NCBI RefSeq assembly: GCF_901686465.1 | Contig: NZ_LR594487.1 | Location: forward strand, 3,175,773-3,239,772 | Reading direction: 5' to 3' | Source of the DNA: Halorubrum sp. DM2 | GTDB lineage: Archaea > Halobacteriota > Halobacteria > Halobacteriales > Haloferacaceae | Length of the DNA: 64,000 bases | Shown here: piece after piece, positions 50,389 to 59,408 of the stretch | Layout of the letters: each line of letters opens with the position of its first letter | Position numbering within the stretch: position 1 is the stretch's first letter | The notes under the pieces: model-generated | Seen by the model: the letters and a program-made list of their open reading frames with translations, nothing else | Told to the model about the DNA's origin: nothing | Databases searched by the model: none | Translations under genes and position numbers: made by a program

Positions 50389-51924
50389 TTATATACCGTA
50401 CAGCTCGCCGTACTTCTCGTCGACGTAGTCGAGGAAGGCGTCGGCGGTGAACTCCTCGCCGGTCGCGCGCTTGACCAGCTCGTTCGTCTCGTAGCGGGAG
50501 CCGTGCCGGTGGACGTTCTCGCCGAGCCAGTCGTGGAGGTCGTCGAAGTCGCCGTCGGCGATCTTCGCGTCGAGGTCGTCGATCTCCGCTTCCGCGGCCG
50601 CGAACAGCTGGGCGGCCATCACGGAGCCGAGCGAGTAGGTGGGGAAGTAGCCGAAGTTGCCGTGGCTCCAGTGGATGTCCTGAAGACAGCCCTCGCTGTC
50701 GGTGTCGGGCCGGATACCGAGGTACTCCTCGTACTTGTCGTTCCACACTTCGGGCACGTCCTCGACGTCGAGGTCGCCGCGGATCAGGTCGCGCTCGATC
50801 TCGAACCGGATCACGATGTGGAGGTGGTAGGTGAGCTCGTCGGCCTCGACCCGGATGAAGTTGTCCTCGTACACCTGGTTGAACGCCTCGTAGGCGTCCC
50901 GAACGGTGGCGTCCTCAGTCTGCGGGAAGTGCTCTTGGAAGACGGGGAGGAACTCCTCCCAGAACGCCTCGCTGCGCCCGACGTGGTTCTCCCAGAGGCG
51001 CGACTGCGACTCGTGGACCGAGAGGTCGCGCGACTCGCCGAGCGGCGTACCGAAGTGCTCCTGCGGGAGCCCGAGGTTGTACTGCGCGTGGCCGAACTCG
51101 TGGATCGTCGAGCCGACGGCCCCGAGCGGGTCGGTCTCGTCGAACCGGGTGGTCACGCGGCAGTCGAACTGGTTGCCCGAGGTAAAGGGGTGCGAGGAGA
51201 CGTCGAGGCGGCCGCGGTCGAAGTCGTAGCCGACGAGATCCAGCGCCTCACGGGAGAGCGCCTCCTGATCCTCCTCGGGGAACGTCCCCTCGAAGGTGTC
51301 GACCGCGAGCTCGCGGTCGGACTCGCGGATGTCGTCGATCATGGGGACGAGCGCCTCGCGGAGCTCGGTCAGGATCGACTCGGCGCGCTCCATCGACAGA
51401 CACGGCTCGAACTCCTCGAAGAGGACCGCGTAGGGATCGCGGTCGGGGTCGATGTGTTCGGCGTACTCGCGTTTCAGCTCGACGTGTTTCTCCAGGTACG
51501 GGGCGAACTCGTCGAAGTCGTCCTCGGCTTTCGCCTGCTCCCACGCCTGAAGCGCCTCGGAGCCGGTCTCGGAGATCTCCTCGACGAGTTCGACCGGAAC
51601 GGCGTCGGCGCGCTCGTACTCGCGGCGGACCTCGCGGACGACCGCGGCCCGCTCGTCGGTGAGGTCGGCGTCGTCGAGCTCGTCGAGCAGCTCGCCCGTC
51701 TCGTCGTCGGTGACCATGTCGTGGTGGACCGAGGAGAGCGCCGAGAGCTGCTTCGACCGGGCGGGCGTGCCGCCCTCGGGCATCATCACCTGCTGGTCCC
51801 AGCCGAGGACGCCGGAGGCGCTGCCGACCGCGTTCCACCGCTGGACGCGGTCGAGGAGCGCGTCGTATGCGTCCGGTGCGTCAGACGCGTCGTCCGTGCC
51901 GTCTGCTGTGGCTTCCGTTGCCAT
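50389..51924 (-). CDS. Metallocarboxypeptidase M32 (carboxypeptidase Taq)
   Basis: 511 residues, full family length. Zinc motif HEFGH at residues 275-279 within TIHEFGHAQYNLGLPQEHFG, followed by the M32 signature VHESQSRLWENHVGRS about 25 residues later, and downstream IRVEADELTYHLHIVIRFEIERDLI and WSHGNFGYFPTYSLGSVMAAQ. M32 enzymes remove C-terminal residues from peptides with broad specificity, in the cytoplasm. Start ATG 51924 gives a short Ala/Asp-rich lead. The composite repeat copy B lies just beyond its stop. Confidence 0.96.
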   Translation of the reverse strand: MATEATADGTDDASDAPDAYDALLDRVQRWNAVGSASGVLGWDQQVMMPEGGTPARSKQLSALSSVHHDMVTDDETGELLDELDDADLTDERAAVVREVRREYERADAVPVELVEEISETGSEALQAWEQAKAEDDFDEFAPYLEKHVELKREYAEHIDPDRDPYAVLFEEFEPCLSMERAESILTELREALVPMIDDIRESDRELAVDTFEGTFPEEDQEALSREALDLVGYDFDRGRLDVSSHPFTSGNQFDCRVTTRFDETDPLGAVGSTIHEFGHAQYNLGLPQEHFGTPLGESRDLSVHESQSRLWENHVGRSEAFWEEFLPVFQEHFPQTEDATVRDAYEAFNQVYEDNFIRVEADELTYHLHIVIRFEIERDLIRGDLDVEDVPEVWNDKYEEYLGIRPDTDSEGCLQDIHWSHGNFGYFPTYSLGSVMAAQLFAAAEAEIDDLDAKIADGDFDDLHDWLGENVHRHGSRYETNELVKRATGEEFTADAFLDYVDEKYGELYGI

Positions 51925-52049
51925 GAGTTTCGAATCGATCCCCGTCGTTAAGAAGGGAACGGACGCGGAACGCGGTGAACCGCGCGCCCGGGAGTGTCGA
52001 CCGACGAGCGCGGGATATATGCCCGCCGCCGCGGAACGAGCTACAACCG

Positions 52050-53102
52050 ATGCCCGAAGCCGACGAACTCGACATCGACCTACGCTCGGACACCGTGACG
52101 ACGCCCTCGGACGCGATGCGCGACGCGGCCGCGACCGCCGAGGTCGGCGACGACGTGTACCGCGACGACCCGACCGTCAACGAGCTGGAGCGGCGCGCCG
52201 CCGAGGCGGTCGGTACGGAGGCCGCGCTGTACGTCCCCTCGGGGACGATGGCGAACCAGATCGCGGTCCACGTCCACACGGAGCCGGGCCAGGAGCTCCT
52301 CTTGGAGCGCGAGTCGCACATCTACCGGTGGGAGCTGGCGGGCGCGGCCAAGCTCTCGGGCGTCCAGACGCGGACGATAGACGCCGGCGACCGCTGCGTC
52401 CCGACGCCCGAGGCGGTCCGCGAGGGCCTCGTCGACGAGGACCTCCACCGCCCCGGAACCGGCCTGCTCGCGGTGGAGAACACGCACAACTACCGCGGCG
52501 GGATCGCCGTCCCGGTCGACCGGATCGCGGCCGCGGCCGAGGTCGCCCGCGACGCCGGCGTGCCGGTCCATCTCGACGGCGCGCGCGTGTTCAACGCCGC
52601 GGTCGCGCTCGGCGTCGACGCGAGCGAGATCGTCGACGGCGTCGACAGCGTCACCTTCTGTCTCTCGAAGGGGCTCGGCGCGCCCGTCGGCTCGATCCTC
52701 GCCGGCGACGAGGCGTTCGTCGAGGACGCGCGCCGCGTCCGCAAGCTGTTCGGCGGCGGGATGCGACAGGCCGGAATGATCGCCGCGCCCGGGCTGAAGG
52801 CGCTGGAGAACGTCGAGCGCCTCGCGGACGACCACGCCAACGCGGAGCGGCTCGCGGCCGGGCTCGACGCGCTCGACGGCGTCGACGCGCCCGCGCCCGA
52901 CACGAACATCGTCGTGGCACACACCGAGGCGGCCGGCATCGCGGCCGCCGACCTCGTGACGGCGTGTAAGTCGGCCGGCGTCGGCTGCGTCGAGTTCGAC
53001 GACTACACGACGCGGTTCACCACGCACCTCGACGTCGACGCCGACGACGTCGACGCCGCCGTCGATCGGATCGGCGAGGTCGTGGACGACCTGCGGGCCT
53101 GA
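52050..53102 (+). CDS. ltaE: Low-specificity threonine aldolase family enzyme
   Basis: 350 residues from ATG 52050. PLP fold type I, beta-eliminating lyase/threonine aldolase: IDLRSDTVTTPSDAMRDA near the start, GDDVYRDDPTVNELE, YVPSGTMANQIAVHVHT, ENTHNYRGG, VHLDGARVFNAAVALG (Asp and Arg), VTFCLSKGLGAPVGSILAG with the PLP Lys, and RKLFGGGMRQAGMIAAP. It splits threonine or allo-threonine to glycine and acetaldehyde. Divergent from the M32 gene. Confidence 0.94.
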   Translation: MPEADELDIDLRSDTVTTPSDAMRDAAATAEVGDDVYRDDPTVNELERRAAEAVGTEAALYVPSGTMANQIAVHVHTEPGQELLLERESHIYRWELAGAAKLSGVQTRTIDAGDRCVPTPEAVREGLVDEDLHRPGTGLLAVENTHNYRGGIAVPVDRIAAAAEVARDAGVPVHLDGARVFNAAVALGVDASEIVDGVDSVTFCLSKGLGAPVGSILAGDEAFVEDARRVRKLFGGGMRQAGMIAAPGLKALENVERLADDHANAERLAAGLDALDGVDAPAPDTNIVVAHTEAAGIAAADLVTACKSAGVGCVEFDDYTTRFTTHLDVDADDVDAAVDRIGEVVDDLRA

Positions 53103-53187
53103 CCCGACGGCCGTCTCGACCCGCGGTCCGACCGGACCGCGGCGGACCACGGAAACGTTCAATTCGACGGCCGACGTACCGTGGTAC

Positions 53188-53623
53188 ATGGACGAGACGA
53201 CAGCCGAACCGGTCGCGCCGCGTCGCACAACCGAGGTGGAGTGCGCCCGCCCCTGAGGTCGTCGGCGTCGACATCAGCGGTCGCCACGAGGAGGACGGCG
53301 AGTACCTGATGGTCGCGGCCGCGGTCCACGCGCGGATCGACTCCGCGCGGATCCGGTCCGTGGAGGGGATGGGCTTCGCCGCCGCGCGCGAGGGGCCGAC
53401 GCTTGAGGCGACCGTCGCGCTCGCCGCGGAGGCGGTCGGGGACCTCCCGGAGCCGCCGGACGGAGCGATCGTCGCGGAGGGCGGCGAGTTCTACGAGGAG
53501 CCGGCCGAGCGCGTCGGACTCAGCTTCCAGCCCGATTTTAAATACGTCGAGAGCATAGGCGAGCGCGAGACAGTGCAGGCAGCACACCACGCCGCGTACG
53601 CCGCCCGGGACCTCCTCCGATGA
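53188..53623 (+). pseudogene. DUF2209 protein with apparent frameshift near its start
   Basis: The conserved body (ISGRHEEDGEYLMVAAAVHAR, GMGFAAAREGPTLEATVALA, FYEEPAERVG, FKYVESIGERETVQAAHHA) runs to TGA 53623. Upstream in that frame, PEVVGVDIS is recognisable but no ATG, GTG or TTG precedes it; the nearest ATG is 53309, after the first strand. A plausible start ATG 53188 opens MDETTAEPVAPRRTTEV in another frame that ends at TGA 53254-53256, exactly where EVVGVD begins. One shifted base near 53240-53254 would join them. A truncated protein from 53309 is the alternative. The end overlaps hflX by 4 nt. RNase H-like fold suspected; function unknown. Confidence 0.65.
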
Positions 53624-54978
53624 CCGGAGGCGCTGCGGGCGCGGACGCCGACGCCGATCCGAGCGCCGAGGGACGCCGCGCAGTCGTCGCCAAGCGCGTC
53701 GACGCCGGGGAGGCCGACCTGACCGAGATCAGCCAGCTCGCGGCCGCGGCCGGCTACGACGTAGTCGGGGAACTCACCCAGACCCGCACGGAGGACGCCG
53801 CGTTCATGTTCGGCGAGGGGAAGGTCGCGGAGCTCCGGGACCTCGTCCGTCGCACCGACGCCGGGTCGGTGATCATCGACAACGACGTGGGGCCGTACCA
53901 GACGTTCAACATCGGCGGGAAGCTCGCCGATGGCGTCGAGGTCGTCGACCGGTTCACGCTCATCCTCGAGATCTTCGGCCAGCGCGCCAACACGCGGAAG
54001 GCGCAGCTACAGGTCGAACTCGCGGAGCTGCGGTACGAGCTCCCCCGCGCCGAGGCGAAGGCGAGCCTCGCCAAGCGCGACGAGCGGCCGGGATTCATGG
54101 GGCTCGGCGAGTACGACGAGAGCGTCGAGCGCGACATCAAACGCCAGATATCCGAGATCCGCGACGAGCTGGACTCGATCGCCGAAAAGGAGGAGGCGCG
54201 CCGCGAGCAGCGCCGCGACTCCGGGTTCGATCTGGTCGCGCTCGCGGGCTACACCAACGCCGGGAAGTCGACGCTGATGCGCCGGCTCGCGGCCGAGATC
54301 GACGTCGACGAGAACGCCGAGCGCCACCCGGACCTCGACACGACCGCCGAGTCGCAGGACATGCTGTTCACGACGCTCGGCACCACCACTCGGCGGGCCG
54401 AGATGGAGAAGCGAGACGTCCTGCTTACCGACACGGTCGGGTTCATCGCGGATCTCCCCCACTGGCTCGTGGAGTCGTTCGAGTCGACGCTCGACTCCGT
54501 CTACCGCGCCGACCTCGTCCTCCTCGTCGTCGACGCCAGCGAGTCCGTCGAGGCGATGCGCGAGAAGCTCGTCACGAGCCACGACACCCTCTACGAGCGC
54601 AACGAGGCCCCCGTCGTCACCGTGTTCAACAAGATCGACCGGCTTCGGCCGGGCGAACTCGCGGACAAGCGCGCCGCGCTCTCGGGCGTGGCACCGGACC
54701 CGATCGGCGTCTCGGCGAAGACGGGGGCGGGCGTGGCAGAACTCCGCGACCGCGTCGAGGACGAACTCCCTGACTGGGAGCGCGAGCGACTCGTCTTACC
54801 CGTCTCGGACGACGCGATGAGCCTCGTCTCGTGGGTCCACGACCACGGGCACGTCGAGGAGGAGACGTACGCGGCCGACCAGGTGACCGTCGACTTCGAG
54901 GCGAAGCCGTCGATCGTCGCCCGCGCCCGGGCGAAGGCGGCCGAGATCACGGCGCGACCGACCGAGGAGTCGGTCTGA
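53620..54978 (+). CDS. hflX: Ribosome-associated GTPase HflX
   Basis: 452 residues; ATG overlaps the DUF2209 stop. N-terminal HflX domain with AAGYDVVGELTQTR and FGEGKVAELRDLV, then a helical linker with QRANTRKAQLQVELAELRYELPR and the Gly-rich RPGFMGLGEYDESVERDI. G domain: G1 GYTNAGKSTLMRRLA, G2/G3 LFTTLGTTTRR and DTVGFIADLPHWLVESF, G4 NKID, G5 SAKTG. HflX splits or rescues stalled 70S-type ribosomes. The GTPase is complete; the coupled DUF2209 gene may share a translation-related role. Confidence 0.94.
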   Translation: MTGGAAGADADADPSAEGRRAVVAKRVDAGEADLTEISQLAAAAGYDVVGELTQTRTEDAAFMFGEGKVAELRDLVRRTDAGSVIIDNDVGPYQTFNIGGKLADGVEVVDRFTLILEIFGQRANTRKAQLQVELAELRYELPRAEAKASLAKRDERPGFMGLGEYDESVERDIKRQISEIRDELDSIAEKEEARREQRRDSGFDLVALAGYTNAGKSTLMRRLAAEIDVDENAERHPDLDTTAESQDMLFTTLGTTTRRAEMEKRDVLLTDTVGFIADLPHWLVESFESTLDSVYRADLVLLVVDASESVEAMREKLVTSHDTLYERNEAPVVTVFNKIDRLRPGELADKRAALSGVAPDPIGVSAKTGAGVAELRDRVEDELPDWERERLVLPVSDDAMSLVSWVHDHGHVEEETYAADQVTVDFEAKPSIVARARAKAAEITARPTEESV

Positions 54979-55052
54979 CCGCCGTCGGCGGAGTCCACCG
55001 CGGCGATCCGCCGCCGTCGACGGCGGCTCTCACTCGGCGAGGAGTCGGACAA

Positions 55053-55059
55053 AGTATAC
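55053..55059 (+). promoter_or_regulatory. TATA box of the first acetyl-CoA synthetase gene
   Basis: AGTATAC, about 29 nt (centre) before ATG 55085; implies an almost leaderless transcript. Confidence 0.45.
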
Positions 55060-55084
55060 GTTTCTCCGCGGGCCAATACGTGTC

Positions 55085-57040
55085 ATGGACGAATCCGGGG
55101 GCCACGGTCGGCTCGTCGACGGCGACGAGGACGTCGTCCCGCCGCCGGCCGACTTTCGGGAGCGAGCGGCCGCGAGCGACCCCGCGGTGTACGAGCGGTT
55201 CGACCGGGAGGGACCGGAGGCGTGGCGCGAGGCGGCCGACCTGTTGACGTGGGACCGCGAGTACGACACCGTCCTCGACGACTCCGAGCCGCCGTTCTAC
55301 GAGTGGTTCCCCGACGGGCGGCTCAACGCCGCGGCGAACTGCGTCGACCGTCACCTCGACGAGCGCGGGAACCAGCTCGCGATCCGCTGGTTCGGCAAGC
55401 GCGGCGAGCGCCGGTCGTACACCTACCTCGACCTCCACCGCGAGGTGAACGCGCTCGCGGCCGGGCTCCGCGACCTCGGCGTCGAGGAGGACGACGTCGT
55501 CACGCTCTACCTGCCGATGATCCCGGAGCTGCCGATCGCGATGCTGGCGTGCGCGCGCATCGGCGCGCCCCACAACGTCGTCTTCGCGGGGCTGTCCGCG
55601 GAGGCGCTCGCGACCCGGATCGACGCGGCCGACTCCGAGTACCTGATCACCTGCGACGGCTACTACCGCCGGGAGGACGCGTTCAACCAGAAGTCGAAGG
55701 CGGACAACGCCCGCATCCGCGCCGAGGGGGACCTGTCGGCGGCGGTCGTCGTCGACCGCCTCGGCGACGAGCTCTCCGTCTCGCTGGGGGACGACGAGCG
55801 CGAGTACGACGCGCTCGTCGACGCCCACGACGGGGAGACGATCGAGCCGGTCGCCCGCGACGCGACGGACCTCCTCTTCGTGATGTACACCTCCGGGACG
55901 ACCGGGCGGCCGAAGGGTGTCGAACACGCGACGGGCGGCTACCTCGCGCACGTCGCGTGGACGACGCGGAAGGTCTTGGACGTGCGGCCCGAGGACACCT
56001 ACTGGTGTGCCGCCGACATCGGCTGGATCACCGGTCACTCCTACGGCGTCTACGGCCCGCTCGCGACGGGGACGACGACGGTGCTGTACGAGGGGTCGCC
56101 CGACTACCCGGACCGCGACCGCGTCTGGGACCTGATCGAGCGCAACGCGGTGAGCGTCTTTTACACCTCGCCGACCGCGATCCGCTCGTTCATGAAGTGG
56201 GGTGCGGAGTACCCCGACTCCCACGACCTCTCGTCGATCCGGCTGCTCGGGACGGTCGGCGAGTCGATCACGCCGAAGGCGTGGCGCTGGTACCGCGAAC
56301 ACGTCGGCGGGGGCGAGGCACCGATCGTCGACACGTGGTGGCAGACCGAGACCGGCGCGATAGCGCTCGCCACGCTCCCGGGCGTCACGCCGATGAAACC
56401 CGGAAAAGTCGGGCCGCCGCTGCCGGGCATCGACGCCCGCGTCGTCGACGAGGACGGCGATCCGGTCGACCCCGGCGAGTCCGGCTATCTAACGCTCGCG
56501 TCGCCGTGGCCCGGCATGCTGCGCGGGCTCCGCGAGGGCGACGAGCGCTACCTGCGGGAGTACTGGCTGAACGGCGAGGACGGCTGGCGCTACCGCACCG
56601 GCGACGGCGCGGCCGTCGACGAGGACGGCTACGTCACGATCCTCGGGCGCGTCGACGACGTGATCAACGTCCGCGCCCAGCGGTTCAACACCGGCGAGCT
56701 GGAGGCGGCCATCGTCGACGCCGAGGGCGTGACCGAGGCCGCGGTCGTCGGCGACGACGACGGGCGGATCGTCGCGTACGTGACGACGAAGAGCGGCGTC
56801 GAGCCGGACGAGACCCTCCGCGACGCCATCGCGGACCGACTGGCCAGTGCCGTCGGCGACGTGGCTCGCCCCGACCGGATCGTGTTCACCCCCGAACTCC
56901 CGAAGACGCGCTCCGGGAAGATCATGCGACGCCTGTTGGAGGACATCGCCCGCGGCGAGGAGTTCGGCGACGTGAGCGCCCTCCGCAACCCCGAAGTCGT
57001 GGGCGAGATCGAGTCGACCGTCCGAAACGAGAGTAATTGA
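55085..57040 (+). CDS. Acetyl-CoA synthetase family enzyme, paralogue 1
   Basis: 651 residues. AMP-forming synthetase: P-loop YTSGTTGRPKGVEHATGGYL (near residue 265), ADIGWITGHSYGVYGPLATG, VDTWWQTETGA with the Trp that limits the acyl pocket to acetate or propionate, TGDGAAVDEDGYVTILGRVDD, and KTRSGKIMRRLL with the lysine that is acetylated in Acs. Closely related to the gene at 59409 but with a different hinge-region (VRAQRFNTGELEAAI versus VSGHRLGTMEIESAI), so it may prefer another short acid, such as propionate. A Bat-like regulator lies between the two. Confidence 0.9.
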   Translation: MDESGGHGRLVDGDEDVVPPPADFRERAAASDPAVYERFDREGPEAWREAADLLTWDREYDTVLDDSEPPFYEWFPDGRLNAAANCVDRHLDERGNQLAIRWFGKRGERRSYTYLDLHREVNALAAGLRDLGVEEDDVVTLYLPMIPELPIAMLACARIGAPHNVVFAGLSAEALATRIDAADSEYLITCDGYYRREDAFNQKSKADNARIRAEGDLSAAVVVDRLGDELSVSLGDDEREYDALVDAHDGETIEPVARDATDLLFVMYTSGTTGRPKGVEHATGGYLAHVAWTTRKVLDVRPEDTYWCAADIGWITGHSYGVYGPLATGTTTVLYEGSPDYPDRDRVWDLIERNAVSVFYTSPTAIRSFMKWGAEYPDSHDLSSIRLLGTVGESITPKAWRWYREHVGGGEAPIVDTWWQTETGAIALATLPGVTPMKPGKVGPPLPGIDARVVDEDGDPVDPGESGYLTLASPWPGMLRGLREGDERYLREYWLNGEDGWRYRTGDGAAVDEDGYVTILGRVDDVINVRAQRFNTGELEAAIVDAEGVTEAAVVGDDDGRIVAYVTTKSGVEPDETLRDAIADRLASAVGDVARPDRIVFTPELPKTRSGKIMRRLLEDIARGEEFGDVSALRNPEVVGEIESTVRNESN

Positions 57041-57109
57041 ATACAGTTTCTTTTCAGTCATTGAGAGACACCTATCAGTTACTTACCAGCGGCGACCGAA
57101 GATGACGGT

Positions 57110-57349
57110 ATGAACCTCGGTGTGTTCTCGCGGGACGCGGTCAACGCGCGACGCCGTGCGGTCGTCAAGACCCTCTGTTACCGGGCCTTGATGGTGACTA
57201 TCACCGTCGTCGTCGCGTGGCTCGTCGTCGGCGACGTCGGACAAGCGGCGAGTATCGGCCTCGTGACCAACGCCGTAAAGACGCTCACTTACTACGGCTA
57301 CGAGCGCCTGTGGGACCACGTGTCGTGGGGCGTCGGCGTGTCGGGCTGA
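57110..57349 (+). CDS. DUF2061 small membrane protein
   Basis: 79 residues with two hydrophobic segments: CYRALMVTITVVVAWLVVG and the more polar SIGLVTNAVKTLTYYGYERLW. The pattern RRRAVVKTLCYR, then IGLVTNAVKTLTYYGYERLW, is the DUF2061 signature. These proteins are found alone or fused to sulfate-assimilation enzymes; their role is unclear. It is preceded by 69 nt after paralogue 1, probably in its own transcript. Confidence 0.85.
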   Translation: MNLGVFSRDAVNARRRAVVKTLCYRALMVTITVVVAWLVVGDVGQAASIGLVTNAVKTLTYYGYERLWDHVSWGVGVSG

Positions 57350-57360
57350 TGGCTGCCGAC

Positions 57361-57507
57361 CGTTTCGGAACCTACTGAGAGCCCGAAAGTTCTGACCGGT
57401 CTCGATGATCGCTTCTGTGAACAGTTCCGCGGAGGCGGACTGCTCACCGCTGAGAGTGGCAGCTATCGGAACAGTTTTGTTTCGGCTACGTGTTGAGTTC
57501 CGAAACG
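57361..57507. promoter_or_regulatory. 11-bp inverted repeat before the regulator gene
   Basis: CGTTTCGGAAC at 57361-57371 and its exact complement GTTCCGAAACG at 57497-57507, the latter ending 1 nt before ATG 57509. A further TCGGAAC lies near 57468. Could be an autoregulatory site pair; spacing of 125 nt argues for looping or two separate sites. Confidence 0.4.
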
Positions 57508-57508
57508 A

Positions 57509-59311
57509 ATGGTCGACGGTCTCGGCGCGGACGCCTACGACGCGCTCGTCACCGCCGCGGAGACGTATCGCGCGGCGCTCGTCGTCAGGCTGGCCGGCGA
57601 GGCCGGACTCAGGACCGAGGAAATAACCCGCGTCGCACCGCGGCACCTCCGCGAGGCGGAGTCGACCGCGGGCGCTCGCATCCTCTCCGTGCCCGCCGCC
57701 GCCGGGAACGACGGCGCGACCGCGAGCGGTGACGACGCGGGGTCGACCGCGACCGACGACGGACGGATCGACAGAGAGACCGTCGTCTCGGCCTCTCTTG
57801 CGGCCGACCTCGACCGGTACGCAACGAGCGAAGGCCTCGACGACGACGAGCCGTACGTCGACGTCTCGCCCCGCCGGGTCCAGATGATCGTGAGCGAGAC
57901 CGCGGCGCGGGCGGCCGACCGCACCGACGGCGCGCTCGACGAACGGATCACGCCCAGCCGCCTCCGGAAGACGTTCGCCCGCCGGCTGCTCGTCGATCGC
58001 GACGTCGACCCCCGAGCGGTCCGCGACGCGGGCGGGTGGGAGTCGCTCGCCACGCTCGACCCTTACCTCGACCCGCTCGACGGGGAGGCGCTCGCGGCCG
58101 CGATAGCCACGGACGAGGACTCTGACGACGCGGCCGCGGGAGGGCTCGGAACGACCGCCATACCCGGGTTCGAGGCGCTCGCGGACCCCGGATCGACGGA
58201 CCCCGTCGCGGCCGTCCCCGGCAGTTTGGTCGAGGCGGACCGCTGGGCCGAGGCCTGGGTCGTCCGCCGGGCGGTCGGGGGCAAGCGGACCGACGTGGCC
58301 GCCGCCGCGGGCGTCGACCGCGAGGCGCTCGCGGACCGCGTCGCGACCGCCGAGGGACCGTGGCTGGACGCGATAGCGGACGGCGCGCCGGCCGCGACCG
58401 ATGGGGGACAGGGGACGGGGGGACGGCCGGCCCTGGCGGTCCCGGCGACCTACGAGGGCGTCGTTCACGGCGCGCTCTGCGTCGTCGCGGCCGACGACGA
58501 TCCGATCGAGGGGGCCGAGCGTCGGGCGCTCGCCGCGCTCGGCCGGTGTCTCGGCCGGGCGATAACCGCGGACCGGTGGCGGGAACTGCTCCACTCGGAC
58601 GCGGTCACCGAGGTCGAGTTCCACACGGCCGACGAGAGGGCGTTCCTCGCGCGGGCGAGCGACCGGCTGGACTGCCGGATCGAACTAGCGTCGACCGTCG
58701 ATGTCGACGACGACGCCTCCAGGGCGTACCTCTCCGTCGACGGTGCCCGGCCGCAGGACGTCGCGGCCGTCGTCGAGGCGGCGACGGGCGTCTCCGACTT
58801 CCGGGTGATCGAAACCCGGGAGGACGGGTGTTCGGCGTCGCTCCGCCTCGCCGGCGGCTCGCTGGTCCGGGCGCTCATCGACCACGGCGCGACGGTCCGC
58901 GAGGCGTCCGCGGCCGACGGGCGGGTCCGCGTCGTCGCCGACTTCCCGGAGGGAACGAACGTCAGACCGATCGCCGACGGTCTCCGCGACCGGTTCGCGG
59001 ACGTCCGACTCGCCAGCAAGGAGTCCGTCGCCCGCTCGCCGCGGGCGGAGTCGTCGCTGCGAGACGGGGTCGGCGACCGGTTCACGGACCGACAGTGGGC
59101 CGCGCTGTCCGCGGCGTACCACGGTGGCTACTTCGACTGGCCGCGCGGCAGCACCGCCGAGGAGGTGGCCGACGCGATGGGCGTCTCCTCGCCGACGTTC
59201 CACAATCACCTCCGAAAGGCGCAGCGCGCCCTACTCGACGGCGTCTTCGAAGAGGAGACGGAGCTGTCGGTCCGGGAGGGCGAGGAACGCGCGGTCCGCA
59301 CCGACGGGTGA
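57509..59311 (+). CDS. Bat-like regulator with tyrosine-recombinase-fold N terminus
   Basis: 600 residues. Residues 1-190 follow a tyrosine recombinase: GLRTEEI with Arg35, TPSRLRKTFAR with Arg153 (the usual His is Ser150), and GGWESLATLDPYL with Trp177 and Tyr186. A GAF-like domain follows (about 240-370), with ALAVPATYEGVVHGALCVVA. The bacterio-opsin-activator domain occupies about 385-530, ending in the HTH-10 domain FTDRQWAALSAAYHGGYFDWPRGSTAEEVADAMGVSS. It is probably a DNA-binding transcription activator sensing a small ligand; recombinase activity is doubtful. Location between two acetyl-CoA synthetases suggests control of acetate use. Confidence 0.86.
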   Translation: MVDGLGADAYDALVTAAETYRAALVVRLAGEAGLRTEEITRVAPRHLREAESTAGARILSVPAAAGNDGATASGDDAGSTATDDGRIDRETVVSASLAADLDRYATSEGLDDDEPYVDVSPRRVQMIVSETAARAADRTDGALDERITPSRLRKTFARRLLVDRDVDPRAVRDAGGWESLATLDPYLDPLDGEALAAAIATDEDSDDAAAGGLGTTAIPGFEALADPGSTDPVAAVPGSLVEADRWAEAWVVRRAVGGKRTDVAAAAGVDREALADRVATAEGPWLDAIADGAPAATDGGQGTGGRPALAVPATYEGVVHGALCVVAADDDPIEGAERRALAALGRCLGRAITADRWRELLHSDAVTEVEFHTADERAFLARASDRLDCRIELASTVDVDDDASRAYLSVDGARPQDVAAVVEAATGVSDFRVIETREDGCSASLRLAGGSLVRALIDHGATVREASAADGRVRVVADFPEGTNVRPIADGLRDRFADVRLASKESVARSPRAESSLRDGVGDRFTDRQWAALSAAYHGGYFDWPRGSTAEEVADAMGVSSPTFHNHLRKAQRALLDGVFEEETELSVREGEERAVRTDG

Positions 59312-59373
59312 TCGCGGCGGCCCGTCGGGATCCGACGGCAGTCTATCACGGTTTTTCGTATTTAGCGTCAGCG

Positions 59374-59380
59374 TTTATAT
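59374..59380 (+). promoter_or_regulatory. TATA box of acs
   Basis: TTTATAT, 32 nt (centre) before ATG 59409, in an AT-rich stretch following the regulator stop; predicts a leaderless or very short 5' leader. Confidence 0.55.
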
Positions 59381-59408
59381 GGCGATATCGGTTGGATACG
59401 ACCGTACC

